Below, piece by piece: positions 47,014 through 58,412 of a stretch of DNA of 64,000 nt. The first letter of the stretch is position 1. Each line of letters begins with the position of its first letter. The DNA comes from Pleurostoma richardsiae. Its lineage: Eukaryota > Ascomycota > Sordariomycetes > Calosphaeriales > Pleurostomataceae. The translations under genes were made by a program, and so were the position numbers. Below the pieces are notes generated by a model. It was not told the origin of the DNA. It did not search any database and worked only from the letters and a program-made list of their open reading frames with translations. The stretch is taken from NCBI GenBank assembly GCA_030052745.1, contig JANBVO010000016.1, positions 186,001-250,000 of the forward strand, given 5' to 3'.

Positions 47014-48234
47014 ATGGCAAAGCAACCTACTATCAAGCTCGCCTCAGGCTATGAGCTGCCCCTTGTCGGACTTGGGCTATGGAAAATACCCAACGATGCA
47101 ACAGCCGATACTGTGTACAATGTGAGTAGTTCTGTCCGACAGCACCGGAGGTTGAGGGCGGGCTGAAGAAGCTCAAGTACTCGAGGAGGCATTGGCAATC
47201 TCATTAACCAAGCGAATAACAGGCCATCAAAATTGGCTATCGCCTCTTCGACGGAGCGTACGACTACCAGAATGAGAAAGAGGCTGGTGAAGGGATTCGC
47301 CGAGCCATCAGCGAGGGCCTCGTGAAGCGCGAGGACATCTTCATCACAACAAAGCTCTGGAATAACTACCATAGGAAGGAGTATGCTCTTGAGATGGGTC
47401 GCGCACAGAACGAGGCTTGGGGGCTTGGATACATTGACCTCTATATGATCCACTTTCCGGTGGCCCTGAAATATATCGACCCGGCTGTTCGCCGGTATCC
47501 GGTAAGCAAGTAAAGTCTCGAGAGCACAAGGACAGAACCCTGACAGCTGGGGGGTATAGGCTTGGTGGATGGATGACGATAGGAAGGTGGTGCAGCTGGA
47601 CAAGGTGCCAATCCGCGAGACCTGGGAAGCACTCGAGCAGCTGGTGGACGAGGGCGTGGCGCGCAGCATTGGTGTTAGCAACTTCCAAGCGCAGCTGCTG
47701 TATGATCTAGTCAGCTATGCGCGGCACCCTGTGTCTTCGCTGCAGATCGAGCACCATCCGTACCTGGTGCAGCCAGGCCTCGTCCAGACGGCCCAGAGCA
47801 GAGGCATCGCTATCACGGCCTACTCGTCCTTCGGTCCACAGTCATTCCTAGAGCTGCCGGCAGAATTCTCTGAGAAGGCAAAGGGGATTGGCCTGCTATT
47901 CGATGCTGAGCCAATCGTGAGCCTGGCAAAGAAGTACAACAAGACACCTGCCCAGATACTCCTCCGCTGGGCTACGCAATCGTGAGCGCGTCTCTATCTG
48001 GCATCGCCCACTTGCCATCATGACGAATCGCATGACTAACATTGAGACTGTGGCAGGAATATTGCCGTCATACCGAAGGCTACTGACAAAAAATACCTCC
48101 AGGAGAACCTTGATGCCACCGGATTTGACATGACTGCGGAGGATCTGCAGTCAATCAGTGCCTTAGACAAGGGCTTACGCTTCAACGACCCAGGCTTCTA
48201 CCTGCCGAACGCCCCGATCCACGCCTTTGCATAA
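47014..48234 (+). CDS. Aldo-keto reductase, D-xylose reductase type
   Basis: NAD(P)H-dependent reductase turning aldoses (xylose, arabinose) into polyols. Four exons, 47014-47121, 47223-47501, 47560-47981 and 48057-48234, give 328 residues, usual for fungal xylose reductases. The catalytic tetrad is Asp46, Tyr51, Lys80 and His113 ([22 protein letters not shown]). [23 protein letters not shown] and the cofactor motif [18 protein letters not shown] are all present. IPKA replaces the IPKS of most yeast enzymes, which may alter NADPH preference. [13 protein letters not shown] is a typical C-terminus. Together with the polyol dehydrogenase it forms the reductive-oxidative aldose to polyol to ketose route. 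Confidence 0.93.
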
Positions 48235-49048
48235 GGCGAACCACTGAATCCTTCATGAGGGATAGGTTCTAGATAGCTTAGATATCGCGGTTATGGTAAA
48301 TTTATAGAACGATAGACTGTAGACTTCTGCCCTGGCCGCGCATCGCCTTTCCCATAAGGTAACAAGAGTAGGTGGGTAGCGGTGGTAGACATTTCTTATT
48401 TTCATCCCAACTCTCACCTCTTGACCTTCCCGTATAGGATCAAAAAGGGACCAAAAGTCTGCAACGGGACAGGACCATCAGAACCACGCAATGCCATTAG
48501 ACGTCGGTGGCCACGTTGAAACGTGCACACGTCCATTAAATGGCTCCCCATGAGGAAAAAATAAGACTTTTCCGGTCGCCCAGGCGATTCTTTTTGCCCT
48601 CCGTTCGATTCCACCTCGGCACACACCTTTTTCCTTAAATACTTTCTTCCTTTTTTTTTTTTGTCTTTCTCTTCTTCTCCTATTTCTCTCACAGATTCCA
48701 GCAGTAAACACGACTATCTCCGTATTACAGTAACCCTAACCCCAACCGGAGAAATAACCTGCGCATTACGCCGTATTTGCGTGTAAATCACGGAGGAGTG
48801 GCGGGGAAAATGCGGGGTACTCCACGCCATAGTTACGACGCGGCGCTTGCAAGGCCCTTATTAGGTAACGCGCCCCCAGCGTCTGGTCTCGCGGTTCTTT
48901 TCCCGAGGCATCATCACCTCTTTACCAGGGGAGGGAATTGACTCTGGACCCAGCGGCTCTCGAAACCGTATCCAGCTTGAGAGCTATTCGCGAAACTGCG
49001 CGCGCGTGTCGAATGAGTACTACCACTCCGCCCCACGTGGCGTGACCG
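48235..49048. promoter_or_regulatory. Promoter region of the zinc-cluster regulator
   Basis: 814 bp. Contains a TC-rich tract with a 12-T run at 48651-48662. A single CCCTAA-like stretch near 48734 is not telomeric. Nothing else seen. Confidence 0.4.
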
Positions 49049-51233
49049 ATGGAGCTGGAGTCCGGCGCCTCCGCAGCCCCGGGCGCGGGCTCTCCGGCGA
49101 AGCCCAGGAAGAAGAGGACCAAGACGGGCTGCCGCAGGTGCCGTATCCGGCGACGAAAATGTCGGTGAGATGAATCTACTTCTTTCTCGTCCTCCATTCC
49201 TTGTTGCGTTTCTCGATCAGGGTGTTGCGCATGTCGGACAGGAACATCCATGGCGAACGAGCTGAAGGACGAATGCTAACCCGGGCTGTGTCCCCCGATC
49301 CAGGTGACGAGGCCAAACCGCGCTGCACGCGCTGCGCGGACCGGAACCTCGAGTGCCAGTATCCGTCCGGCGTGACGTTTCTCGAGAAGAACATCTTCAC
49401 TGCCGAGCTATCGGGCGCTCCGACAGCGGCTGCCCCAAAGTATCATCGCTTACAGGCATGTCTCAGCTCCCTGCCGTTACCTTTCCCAAGGGCCGTCTCG
49501 CTAACGCTCTGGAGTTAGTTTGTCGATGCAAAGTCACCTACTGCCGGGTCGACCAAGCCTGACTCGCCGAGCCAGCATTCGAGAGATGGCGGAGCTCCGG
49601 TAGATATAGACGAATACCCCACGGTGACGGGACTGCTTGCCGGCATGGATGGCGCATCGCCGGGCATGGAAATAGATGTCACGGATCAGGCAATAGACTC
49701 AATGGGTTGGGATCCGTCCGTGGGGATGGAGGTTATACCTGGAGAGGACGTCCCAGGAACGACCGCGAGTGACGGCTTTGAGACGGCATTGCAGGTCCTG
49801 CTCTCTCTCAACGCAGACCCCGTCGGGGCCTCTACTAGCGCCGATATCCAAACGCCTGTGATTAGGGAGAGAGGGAACTCCATTTCCCCTGGCCAGGCGG
49901 AGAATGCGGTGGCTGATGAATCGCTCTCAGCGGTGGTCGCGTCTCGGCGAAAAGGGGAACCTCAAGCGGTTATACAACATGCTAACCTTGCCGCGGGTGA
50001 CATATCGGGCGAGACCATAGTCTGCCTTGTGCGGCATTACAGGTACAGGCTGGCACCCTGGGTAAGTGCAAGGGCCAACATCCCACAATCACGCGGCTGC
50101 TGACTGCCACAGCTGGACATCTGTGACGTGCGGGAGTTCTTCGGTACTATCGTTCCAGGGATGACATCAAGCTCGGTTGCCATCCACCAAGCGCTCCTCG
50201 CCCTTTCAGCGGCTTCCCTCGATGCGCGGGCCTTGGCACGGGAGTCCCAAGCACCGCGGTCACCCTTCGGTTTATGGCAAGATGAAGTGATCTGTGGTGG
50301 AAATTGTATCGCTGGACTGCTATTAGCCGTGCGAGCCTTCATCTCCAGCGCTCCGACGGCATGGCGCAGTGTGTGGGAGAACTCGGGCTACGCATCTCTC
50401 GCAAGCCATTATTCCGGCCAAGAGTGCGCACAGTACTTGTCATGGCTCCATCTGAGATTGGGTTAGTACTATATCGAGTCCTAGACTACAAAGTCACATC
50501 GGCTTCCACACCTACTGACGGCATTCCAGACCTCAGTGTAGCGCTGGTGGCTGGAACCACTGTCTCGCTGAAGCGCCTGCCTATCGTACAGCCGATTCTA
50601 CGATGGGATCCTTCCGACTTGGCTGATAGCATGTTCCAGTACGCCAACAAGGCGCTCCTCCTATGTGCGCAGGCCATAAACTTCTGCTCCCAGGACCCCG
50701 CACGCACAGCCCTCGACCACGACCTCGACCTCGGACCCCGACTCACGCTTGCCCAACAGTGGAGGCTCATCGCCGACGACCTGAACGCGTGGTACGGCAT
50801 CCGGCCGCACGAGTTCCAGCCGATGGTGGAGCTTGACCTGTCCTCACACGGCACTGAGTCCCTGTTCCCGACCATCCTCTTTACCAACGGGGCGGCGGTG
50901 ATGGGGAACCAAATGTACCACACCGCAATGATGCTCATGCTGGAGCACAAGCCCAGGACGCTCGTGCTAGACGACCGAGGGTCGCCGGCGTGGTCACACC
51001 TGTGGCACGCGCAGCGTGTCTGCGGCATCGCGCTCAATAATGACCGCCGGGAGTGCTGGGATCTGGCATTGGTCGCAAGCTTCTACGTCGCGGCCAAGGG
51101 GATGACATATGAGCCGCAGCAGAGGGAAATCCTGCGTTGTTTTGACGGTATCTCCCGCTTAGCTGGGTGGAATATCGGCCAGTTTAGAGCGATGCTGCGT
51201 CACAGCTGGGATATGCCGGATACCGGAAGCTGA
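49049..51233 (+). CDS. Zn2Cys6 transcription factor, fungal-specific domain 2 (ARCA-like)
   Basis: Five exons, 49049-49160, 49304-49455, 49519-50061, 50113-50461 and 50530-51233, give 619 residues. The zinc cluster Cys28, 31, 38, 45, 48, 55 is built only by joining exons 1 and 2 (RRRKC/DEAKPRC), which requires a GTCGGT donor at 49161. The neighbouring stronger GTGAGA would create a stop. Intron 2 starts with GC (CAG/GCATGT) and ends TAG, giving LQ/FVDAK as in relatives. The rest is the fungal-specific domain: VCLVRHYRYRLAPW, LDICDVREFFGTIVPG, MYHTAMMLMLEHKPR and HAQRVCGIALNNDRREC. It is the likely controller of the pentose genes upstream and is tail to tail with a related regulator. Confidence 0.88.
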
Positions 51234-51302
51234 CCTGACATCCCAGCTTTCTCAATGAAAGCGTCCAGAGAACACATCCCAAGGCAGTGGCGACGAGGCC
51301 AG

Positions 51303-52979
51303 TCAGCGATAAGCCCTGTACCCCCAGGCAGCTTCGAGGTCTGCGATGCGCCAGGAAGCGGCCCAACCAGTCATGGCCTCGATGTTCCGAATCAGCTTGA
51401 CGACCAGCGCGTGCTCTGATCGGTGGCTGAGAAGCTTCCCCGCAACCCACAGAGGCTGCACCGCGTTGTTGAGACACCCCTCGTGCGGATTTGTGAGAGA
51501 GATGCCACAGACGCGCCTGGCGTGCCACGTAGCCGAGCCGGCGAGGCCCTCGGGGGCGGGGACGGACCTGGGCATCATGTTGAGGAGGAGGATGCAGGCG
51601 GTGTGATAGAGCTGGCTGGAGGAGATGGCGGCCCAATGTGCGAACAAGATCTGGGGGAACGGCCTCGTCTCTAGCGTCTGGGCGGGGAGCATCTCGGGGG
51701 GTCGCTCGTCGAGCCAGACCTGTAAATCATCCCACAGACCCTGCCATCGTACGGCGAAGACCTCGCTGTCGCAGCCATTAGTCTCGCCGAGCTCGACGAA
51801 CCGAGTCCGGTCGGCGGTCAGCCAGCACACCTTGGCGCATAAGTAGACAGCATAGTTGGCATGTGCGTCGGGGCTCTCCGCGGCCCGGAATAGTTCGCGG
51901 GCCCTCGTCTCGTCGGCGCCTGGAGCCAGCCACTTAGCCGGGGGCACGAGCGTGCCTTGCGTGCCGTCTGATATCAGAGCGCCGCACACATCTGTAAAGA
52001 GAATGTTAGTTACCGCAATGTAAAGACAGCCCGTGAAGGACTGCGATGATGCTCTCTCTCTTCGCACTCGTCCGTCATGCGCACACGTCCAAGGGCATGT
52101 GAGTGACTTACCCATCCTTGCGTAGCACCAGAACACAGCCTGGAACAGCCCCCCGCTGAAGCCGTGCACTCCAAAAGCATCAAACAGCGCTGCGCACCCC
52201 TCGAGGTGCTTCCGCCAGTCCCTCGCGCTGGCGGACATCATCTCCATGACGCACAGGATCGTGCAGATGGGCACGCTCAGCGGGTCGCGCGCCTGCAGCA
52301 GCGGCGTCAGCAGCCGGATGGCCTCCTGGTACAGCTCGAGGCTGTCGAAGGACGAGTGGCGGCGGCCCTCCCGGCGCTCGCGCTGCCGCGCCGACAGCGC
52401 GAGCAGCGCGTACAGCAGGGCCGGCGAGGTGCGCGCCAGCACGGGCAATTGGATCGCGAAGGCGCGCCCGCCGCTGTCGAACATGTCCAGCCAGGGCGCC
52501 ACCTGGCCGACGTAGATCTTGAGGTACTCGAAGCGGCGGCCCTGGGAGAGGACGGCGGCGGTCTGGCGGTGGAGGTCGTGCTGCGCGGAGGGGTCGAGGG
52601 GGGCGTTGCCTGCTGCCGCTGCCCCCGTAGAGACGGCAGAGGCCTCGGCAGTACCTGCGGTCACGCCCTCATCGGCGGCGGCGCCGCTGTCGGGGCTGGG
52701 AGACGACACTGGCGTGATGTCCCGGGTGGGGGCGGCGTTGGTGGCCGTGTGGAAGATGAGGTCCCGCAGCTCCTCCTGGTAGGCGATGTAGCCCGGGTCC
52801 TGCGCGAACTCATCGAAGCGCCAGGCGGCGGACGGCGACGACCCGTCGTCTAGGAACTGCGGCGTGTCGGCTGGCCACGTGTTGCTGCTGCTTCCGTACG
52901 GCGCGAAGCCGAGCGAGCCGTCGGCGCGCGCACGCGGGTGCCCGGGGCTGGGGCTGTCGGCTGGCAATGGGGAGAACAT
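51303..52979 (-). CDS. Fungal-specific-domain regulator lacking a zinc cluster
   Basis: Two exons, 52979-52112 and 51991-51303, give 518 residues. The 120-bp intron (GTAAGT...CAG) is a multiple of three without stops, so the frame stays open through it. Splicing is supported because ARM/DVCGALISDG restores the family sequence. The C-terminal part is clearly homologous to the convergent neighbour: LYHTACILLLNMMPR against MYHTAMMLMLEHKPR, and HARRVCGISLTNPHEGC against HAQRVCGIALNNDRREC. The N-terminus is Pro/Ser/Ala-rich, and no C-x2-C-x6-C motif exists in it or in about 450 bp upstream. It may be a modulator without DNA binding, or its zinc exon may have been lost. Confidence 0.83.
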   Translation of the reverse strand: MFSPLPADSPSPGHPRARADGSLGFAPYGSSSNTWPADTPQFLDDGSSPSAAWRFDEFAQDPGYIAYQEELRDLIFHTATNAAPTRDITPVSSPSPDSGAAADEGVTAGTAEASAVSTGAAAAGNAPLDPSAQHDLHRQTAAVLSQGRRFEYLKIYVGQVAPWLDMFDSGGRAFAIQLPVLARTSPALLYALLALSARQRERREGRRHSSFDSLELYQEAIRLLTPLLQARDPLSVPICTILCVMEMMSASARDWRKHLEGCAALFDAFGVHGFSGGLFQAVFWCYARMGKSLTCPWTCAHDGRVRRERASSQSFTGCLYIAVTNILFTDVCGALISDGTQGTLVPPAKWLAPGADETRARELFRAAESPDAHANYAVYLCAKVCWLTADRTRFVELGETNGCDSEVFAVRWQGLWDDLQVWLDERPPEMLPAQTLETRPFPQILFAHWAAISSSQLYHTACILLLNMMPRSVPAPEGLAGSATWHARRVCGISLTNPHEGCLNNAVQPLWVAGKLLSHRSEHALVVKLIRNIEAMTGWAASWRIADLEAAWGYRAYR

Positions 52980-53469
52980 GTGGTGCAGACCGGTAGAACG
53001 TCCCTTGTAGGAGGAAACGGCTGTCTTGTTGGTTCAAGTCCTTCTCTCTGCTGTTAGAGACTGGTCTGCAGATGTATCTTTGGAGGAGGACACCATAAGC
53101 TCACATGCTGCACAGCGGGTGCGGGGGCCTGCGTTAGAGCCGCATGCCCGCATCACTGTCCACGGCAATCTCGTGTTCTCCCCACTTTTTTCCTCTCCTC
53201 GAACCTACCTACCTATCTACCTTACGTAGGTATATAAAGAAATATCTAGCCTAACTTATTTAGATTATCAAGATCAAGATATTCTTATAATCTAGGCATG
53301 ATCTCGATTTCTTTTCGTGTTTCTAACGATAAAGTTGACAAACAAACAACTCAACGTAAGAGTTGCGAGATATACTAGCTACTGGAAAGTATACATATGT
53401 TCTTATGTTCAGGACTGGTACTCCCTCTGCTTCAATGTATTCCCGCTGTCATTCTAAGGCTCTCCGTGG
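52980..53469. other. Intergenic, 490 bp
   Basis: Upstream of the zinc-less regulator and downstream of the next. A short (CTAC)n run is at 53204-53222, followed by an AT-rich stretch to about 53300. Confidence 0.45.
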
Positions 53470-55812
53470 CTATTCTTGGTACATAGAAGTGAAAAATGTT
53501 CCTGATAGCATATCTAAGTTCCATGGTGTCAAGGACGGGTAGGAGAACGGTTGCTCCATGCTGGTCCATCCGTCTGAATTGAACTCAATGCTATGTGATC
53601 GAGGCTCAAGAGAACAGGCAGGCTCCTCACCCCCTTCCTGAGTTATTGCTGGTATAAAATAACTGTTTGTCATTGCAACGCTTGAGTCTGATAGGTCTTT
53701 CTGGAGTTGAGTCTCATCAACAGGACTGCGGTCTGCCCAAACACGCCGTTGTGAGGACATTACCTCTTCCTCAGACAACTCTGAGGCTAGCTGTGCTCTT
53801 CGATATACTTTCTCACATGCCATTCGGAGTTGGGGAAGGTATGTATCGGTACACCCCTCGTCCAAGACAGCGATGAGCTGAAGAATCTCGAGCACAGCGT
53901 TCAAATCATCGCTTGTAGTGTCTAAACCAGGGTCGCGAAGCACATTGATGGAAAGGATTATAGCAGCGCTTGCAGCTATAGGAACGACGTCCCTGCAGGC
54001 AAGTCAGATATGTACACGCAGAGGTATGTACATGTCAGCTGTGGGGTGACCAAAAGACCTACCAATAGAAGCTTTTCTGCTTACAAGGTGTCGCCTGTCT
54101 TAAGCCTGCAATGGACCTAGCTGCTTTTAAACACCGTTGGACGGAGGCTTTAATGCTTGTGGGTAGGTTTAAGGGAGCTGTAAGATTAGGAGGCACCCAG
54201 TATTTGAGACTATGTGCCCGATTTGTTACTATGACGCAGTTATAGTAGGAGTAGTGCAAGCGCACCAGGCCGTGATGTTCATCACCCCGGACAGGCTGAT
54301 TCGGGCGGAAGGGAGGCGCCAATGTAGTACACCAATCATCTAACTGGCTGTTGAGCTTTGAAACAGAGTCTGCAATGTATCTTGCGTCCTTGGCCGAAGG
54401 CTCGCTCGAATGCAGTTTTCGGTAGATACAACCCTGGAGAACAGCCAACTGTGATTGGGCCTTGAAAAGGTCCAATGTTGAGCCGTCTGTGGCTGTAATA
54501 GTGTCCAGGCCGTCAGAAGAATCCGCTGGTAGGTCGACATGATGATGGTGCAAATCATGAGCTGGAGGCCTCCCTGTCCGGAAACAAAGCTCTCGATCTA
54601 GGTTCAAGGTAATCCAGAAAACCTTTCTCCTCATGTCGAGCTCGATAGGGCCCCAGGACGAATCGTAGTTGTTTATGTGAAGTCCGATAGAATGGGCTAG
54701 GCGTAGGGCACTTCCGATCAACATGAAGCTGGGTTGTGGATTCGGAGTGCCAAGGAAGAACCAGGCAATACTCAAGAGCGCTTGGACAGATAGCAACTGT
54801 GTACTTCGCATGAGAACATCCAAGGTTGCTCCAAGTGCGTTTGCGGCGTAATCCCACGCCAAGTCTTCATCTTTCGAAGGATCCTGAGCCCTTTCCGCAC
54901 GGCGACGCTGAGCTATTGCTAGGACGGCGTTGAGGGAAACCCACCAGGCTGGGCTTTCAGTACAGGTACTAGAATACTGTTGCCCTAGTAGAGCTATGAA
55001 GGTAGGCGGATGAAAGCAGGGGAAGGCTTGGTGTTCCTGGCTGAAGAATTCGCTCACGAGGGCAAAAGCCTCGGACCAAGGCGGCAGAGGCTTGTTCGCT
55101 CCCTTTCTGAAGACACTTTGGATCGAGGGGTGTGTCCATGTAGACCAGGATCCTTCCTGGGGAGAGGGTTGAAAGGTGCGCTGAGACGATTGTTCAGGTT
55201 TTTGAGGTGTACCAATGGATACAAGAGAAATTCCTGAAGGTGGCCCTGTGAATATGACAGTATTAGATGTCATGTCTTTAGCTTCACCGACATCTCCCAT
55301 CAGCTGGAGCATACCAAAGTAGCGCATATCTCCACTTCCGCCGACTATTGTATCGGAAGGACTCGCGTCTGTTTCACCGGAGATTTGTCCAGGACTTGAC
55401 TGACCAGGGTCGTGTATTGGAGCCGTCCCGGGCCGAGCGTTGCGGTCCAGTTGAGGCCGAGAAGCATCCGGCCTATCGACGATAGCATCAAGAGGAAGTG
55501 ATAGATCGGAGGGATTAGCGTCGGTTCTAGCTATGGTGTCCTGCTGTGCTAACAGGTCCGGAGCGTTCTGGGATGGGGCTCGGGACCGGTGACGGCGCAA
55601 GGGTTTGTGGACGTCGGCATAATGGCACGAATCGCGGAGCCCCTGGCAGCGGGTGCACACGGGGCGGATGCCGTCGCATCGGAGTTTCTTCCCTCGGCAA
55701 GGGTCACAGGCCTAGAGTTTAGCCAGTTGGAGCTGCCGGTCACCGCATGTTAGAGACAAGGAAGTCGTACCTTGGCGAAGCGACGTCGGCGGTCTCCACG
55801 TGTGGTTGGCAT
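53470..55812 (-). CDS. Zn2Cys6 transcription factor with MHR domain
   Basis: Three exons, 55812-55771, 55711-54063 and 53992-53470, give 737 residues. The first exon encodes only MPTTRGDRRRRFAK; exon 2 starts the zinc cluster ACDPCRGKKLRCDG...CTRC (Cys16, 19, 26, 33, 36, 43, regular spacing 2-6-6-2-6). A long Ser/Asp/Pro-rich linker follows. The fungal_trans domain starts near residue 210 (ALVSEFFSQEHQAFPCFHPPTF) with the core SFMLIGSALRLAHSIGLH and MRRKVFWITLNLDRELCFRTGRPP. It is the nearest regulator to the CoA-transferase/AtuA pair and is a candidate controller of it. Confidence 0.9.
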
Positions 55813-56734
55813 CTTACACGGCCTTGGGCGTGGTTGATTCTCGATTGGTTGATGGATGCTCGGTGATAAGAAGCACAACTACAACACATAATGACGGCAT
55901 TCTATCGAAGAACCGTCCACCTGTTCCGGGTTTTTGGTCAACACTCCGTTAGGAGTAGGTTCACACCGCCTGTTCCCGTCGCCGCTCGGACAAGGCACCG
56001 GATTGTCCGGGGTACAAATACTTGGAGAAAAACCCACTGTGTGGCGGCTTTGTCGCGAAACTCCGGGGCATTAAACTCTAGCAGCACCACAACTCCGACA
56101 AGGCACCGAGTAAGAACTCCGAACCCACTTAGTGTTAAATGGACAAACATGGTGGGAATCAGTTCGGCAGTTCCCAGCGCCCACCTAGGCTTGGTTTCCC
56201 GCGGCTCCACAAAGGGCGGAGAAGTTCATCCGCAAATTGCGTTTTTGCTTCACTCTAAGTAAGGTATATGACGGGTGTAAGTTTTTGGTCCTCCTCTTGC
56301 CTTTCCTCAAGTCGATTGTCCGGTAAGGGCTCTTGTAAACTCACAATTTTGGACGCCGAGTCAACATCTGGAGCTAAGGTTCAAAAACGCTCGTAAGCAT
56401 CTTCGCACCGGCATTGTTTACTCCAGCCACCCTGGGAGACTGGCAGTCTCCTGAGTCTGAGAAGCTTTTCTTCCGCGGAGCAGAACAAACCACAGCTCTT
56501 ATTATTGCAGTGGGTATACTCTGCGCCTACTCCCAGCGAGTGGATTTGGTCACCGCATAGCTACTGGGCACTACGGAGATGATTCAGCAGCTAGGTTCTC
56601 ATTGCCTAATTAAGCGATGACGTAATATGTCCTAGATAATAGAGTTGAAGGAATGACTAGATTGTCTCACTGTGAAATTTACTGCAAATCTATGACAAGA
56701 TTTGTGAGATACAAAGGTTCCAAGGCTGGAGATC
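55813..56734. other. Intergenic, 922 bp
   Basis: Upstream of the regulator and 3' of the CoA-transferase. Open frames at 55891-56262 on both strands lack family features. No gene called. Confidence 0.4.
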
Positions 56735-58412
56735 TTAGGCCATCCACTCAGGCTTCGACCGTCCCCTACGTCCAGTGGGTACGTCCCATCCGATGCGTGA
56801 TGATTCAAAATTGAATGCGGGTGCCAATACTCTAATGTTCTCGTCAAGGCCGTATTCTTCCCCGCTCATGTCCCAGAAATACTCGGGGTGAGTAAAAAGA
56901 TCTGGACGGATCCTCTCCCAGGACTTGTGCGTCTTTCCCACGAGGGTGGGCATATCGTCATAATGGCGGGGGCTGAATTGGGGATCGCGAGCTCTCAACT
57001 CCCGTTGTTGCTCTTCAGAGTAAAGGCCAAGTCGGTAGTACCAGATATTGTACTGGGTCAAGCTGATGTCGATGTCAAATGTTACGTCCTCCTTCGTGCG
57101 AGCCAGCAAGGCCTGAATAGCAGCCGCGGCACCAATCAGACCCGTCTGATAATCCGAGTTGGCTAAGGAAAGGTAAGAAACACTAGCCGGGCTTGGAGAG
57201 GTAAGTGGACTTACGGAGAAGTGGAACGACTGGCTCTTCGAGGCCAAGGAACTTGCCCTGAAGGTAAGACACGCCAACTAGGCAATCGCTGATCTGCTGC
57301 CAGCCGGACCGATGGGCTAGAGGGCCCTTAAAGCCATAGCAGTTCTCCCGCATATATATCAGACTTCGATTCAGGTCGCGCAAAGAGCTGGAGTCAAATC
57401 CCAATTTCTTGAGAGCGCCGGGGCGATATCCATCAATAAGAATATCGGCCCCTTTCACAAGCTCGGAAAAAATTCGTCTTCCCTCCTCTGACTTGAGGTC
57501 AATATTCGTGTCTCTCTTTCCCGTCTGTAGATCTGGCATGGTTGCCGAATATTCGGGTAGCTTGTTGCATGAAACGCGGAGGACATCCGCCCCAAGAACA
57601 CTGAGCAACTTAGATACCGCTGGTCCTGCAATGACACGAGAGAAATCGACGATCCTGATGCCAGCGAGGGGTTTGTGGCCCTGGTTGTCCTTCATTTGTG
57701 GCCAAGCCTTGCGCGGCGCTGGCAAGGTAGATGTATTCCACAGCGGTTCTTGCGACATAATCTTGCCGTGTTCACTGGAGAAGAACTCGTCTGGCGTATA
57801 GCAGACTACGCCGGCCTGCTTGTACTTCTCGTTGGCTATCTCTTCGATTTCTCTCGAATCCCACTTGGCAACTTTCTCCGCATAGAGTTTGATCGCCTCT
57901 TCTGGGCTCACGTCGACATCTTCGACGCCCATCATCTTCATTGTGGTCTCGGCATTCATAGAGCCATGGAGGTGGTACCATCGGCCATCCTTGGTCTGAT
58001 ATACGCCGGTAGCGTAGCGCCTGATGGGCTTTGCTGAATGATGAATGTCCATTTGCGCAAGTTCTTCGGCCATCTTTGGGTTCAGCAGGAACGGCTTGCC
58101 GCCGATAGTCGGGAGCAAGACCGACTCTAGGAACAGGGTGGCAGCGTCAATGTTGACTTGGACGTCTTGGTACCCAATCCCGTACCTCTCTGCCGCAGCG
58201 ACGTTGGCAGCGGTGGCCACGAGGGCAGTGAGGGAGGCGCTGGATTCGGTAATCTTCAATGGCGTGAGAACGAAAGGCTTATGGTCATCTCCGACGAACT
58301 TGACCTTCTTGGCGGCTTCAATGAACGAATCTGGAAAACCAAGACGAGCATCTGGAATGAGGACGTTGTTGAGAATCCTGGAAGCCTCGGCGAAGACGGA
58401 ATAGTTAGACAT
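56735..58412 (-). CDS. Class III CoA-transferase (CaiB/BaiF family)
   Basis: Predicted to move CoA between carboxylic acids, activating an acid for catabolism. Two exons, 58412-57215 and 57162-56735, give 541 residues, longer than the roughly 400-residue bacterial enzymes but normal for fungal members. The N-terminal about 200 residues form an additional partial family-like lobe (AANVAAAERYG...LFLESVLLP). GIRIVDFSRVIAGPAVSKLL at about 250 begins the core CoA-transferase fold, with ADVLRV, TGKRDTNIDLKSEEGRRIF, LVKGADILIDGYRPGALKKLG and the SDYQTGLIGAAAAIQALLAR helix in exon 2. The NIDLK-type strand and FRPG-like YRPG loop are characteristic. It is divergent from the AtuA gene. Confidence 0.9.

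Noticed and set aside
48731-48752. Telomere-like CCCTAACCCC sequence
   Set aside because: Only one imperfect copy, with genes on both sides; not a telomeric tract.
51992-52111. Continuous 558-codon frame through this stretch as coding
   Set aside because: It has a clear GTAAGT...CAG intron, and removing it restores the family sequence; it stays open only because it is 120 bp without a stop.
53025-53060. T-loop-like GGTTCAAGTCC suggesting a tRNA
   Set aside because: No matching T stem, anticodon arm or acceptor stem could be paired around it.
55891-56262. Overlapping open frames on both strands after the regulator
   Set aside because: No motif or family resemblance on either strand.
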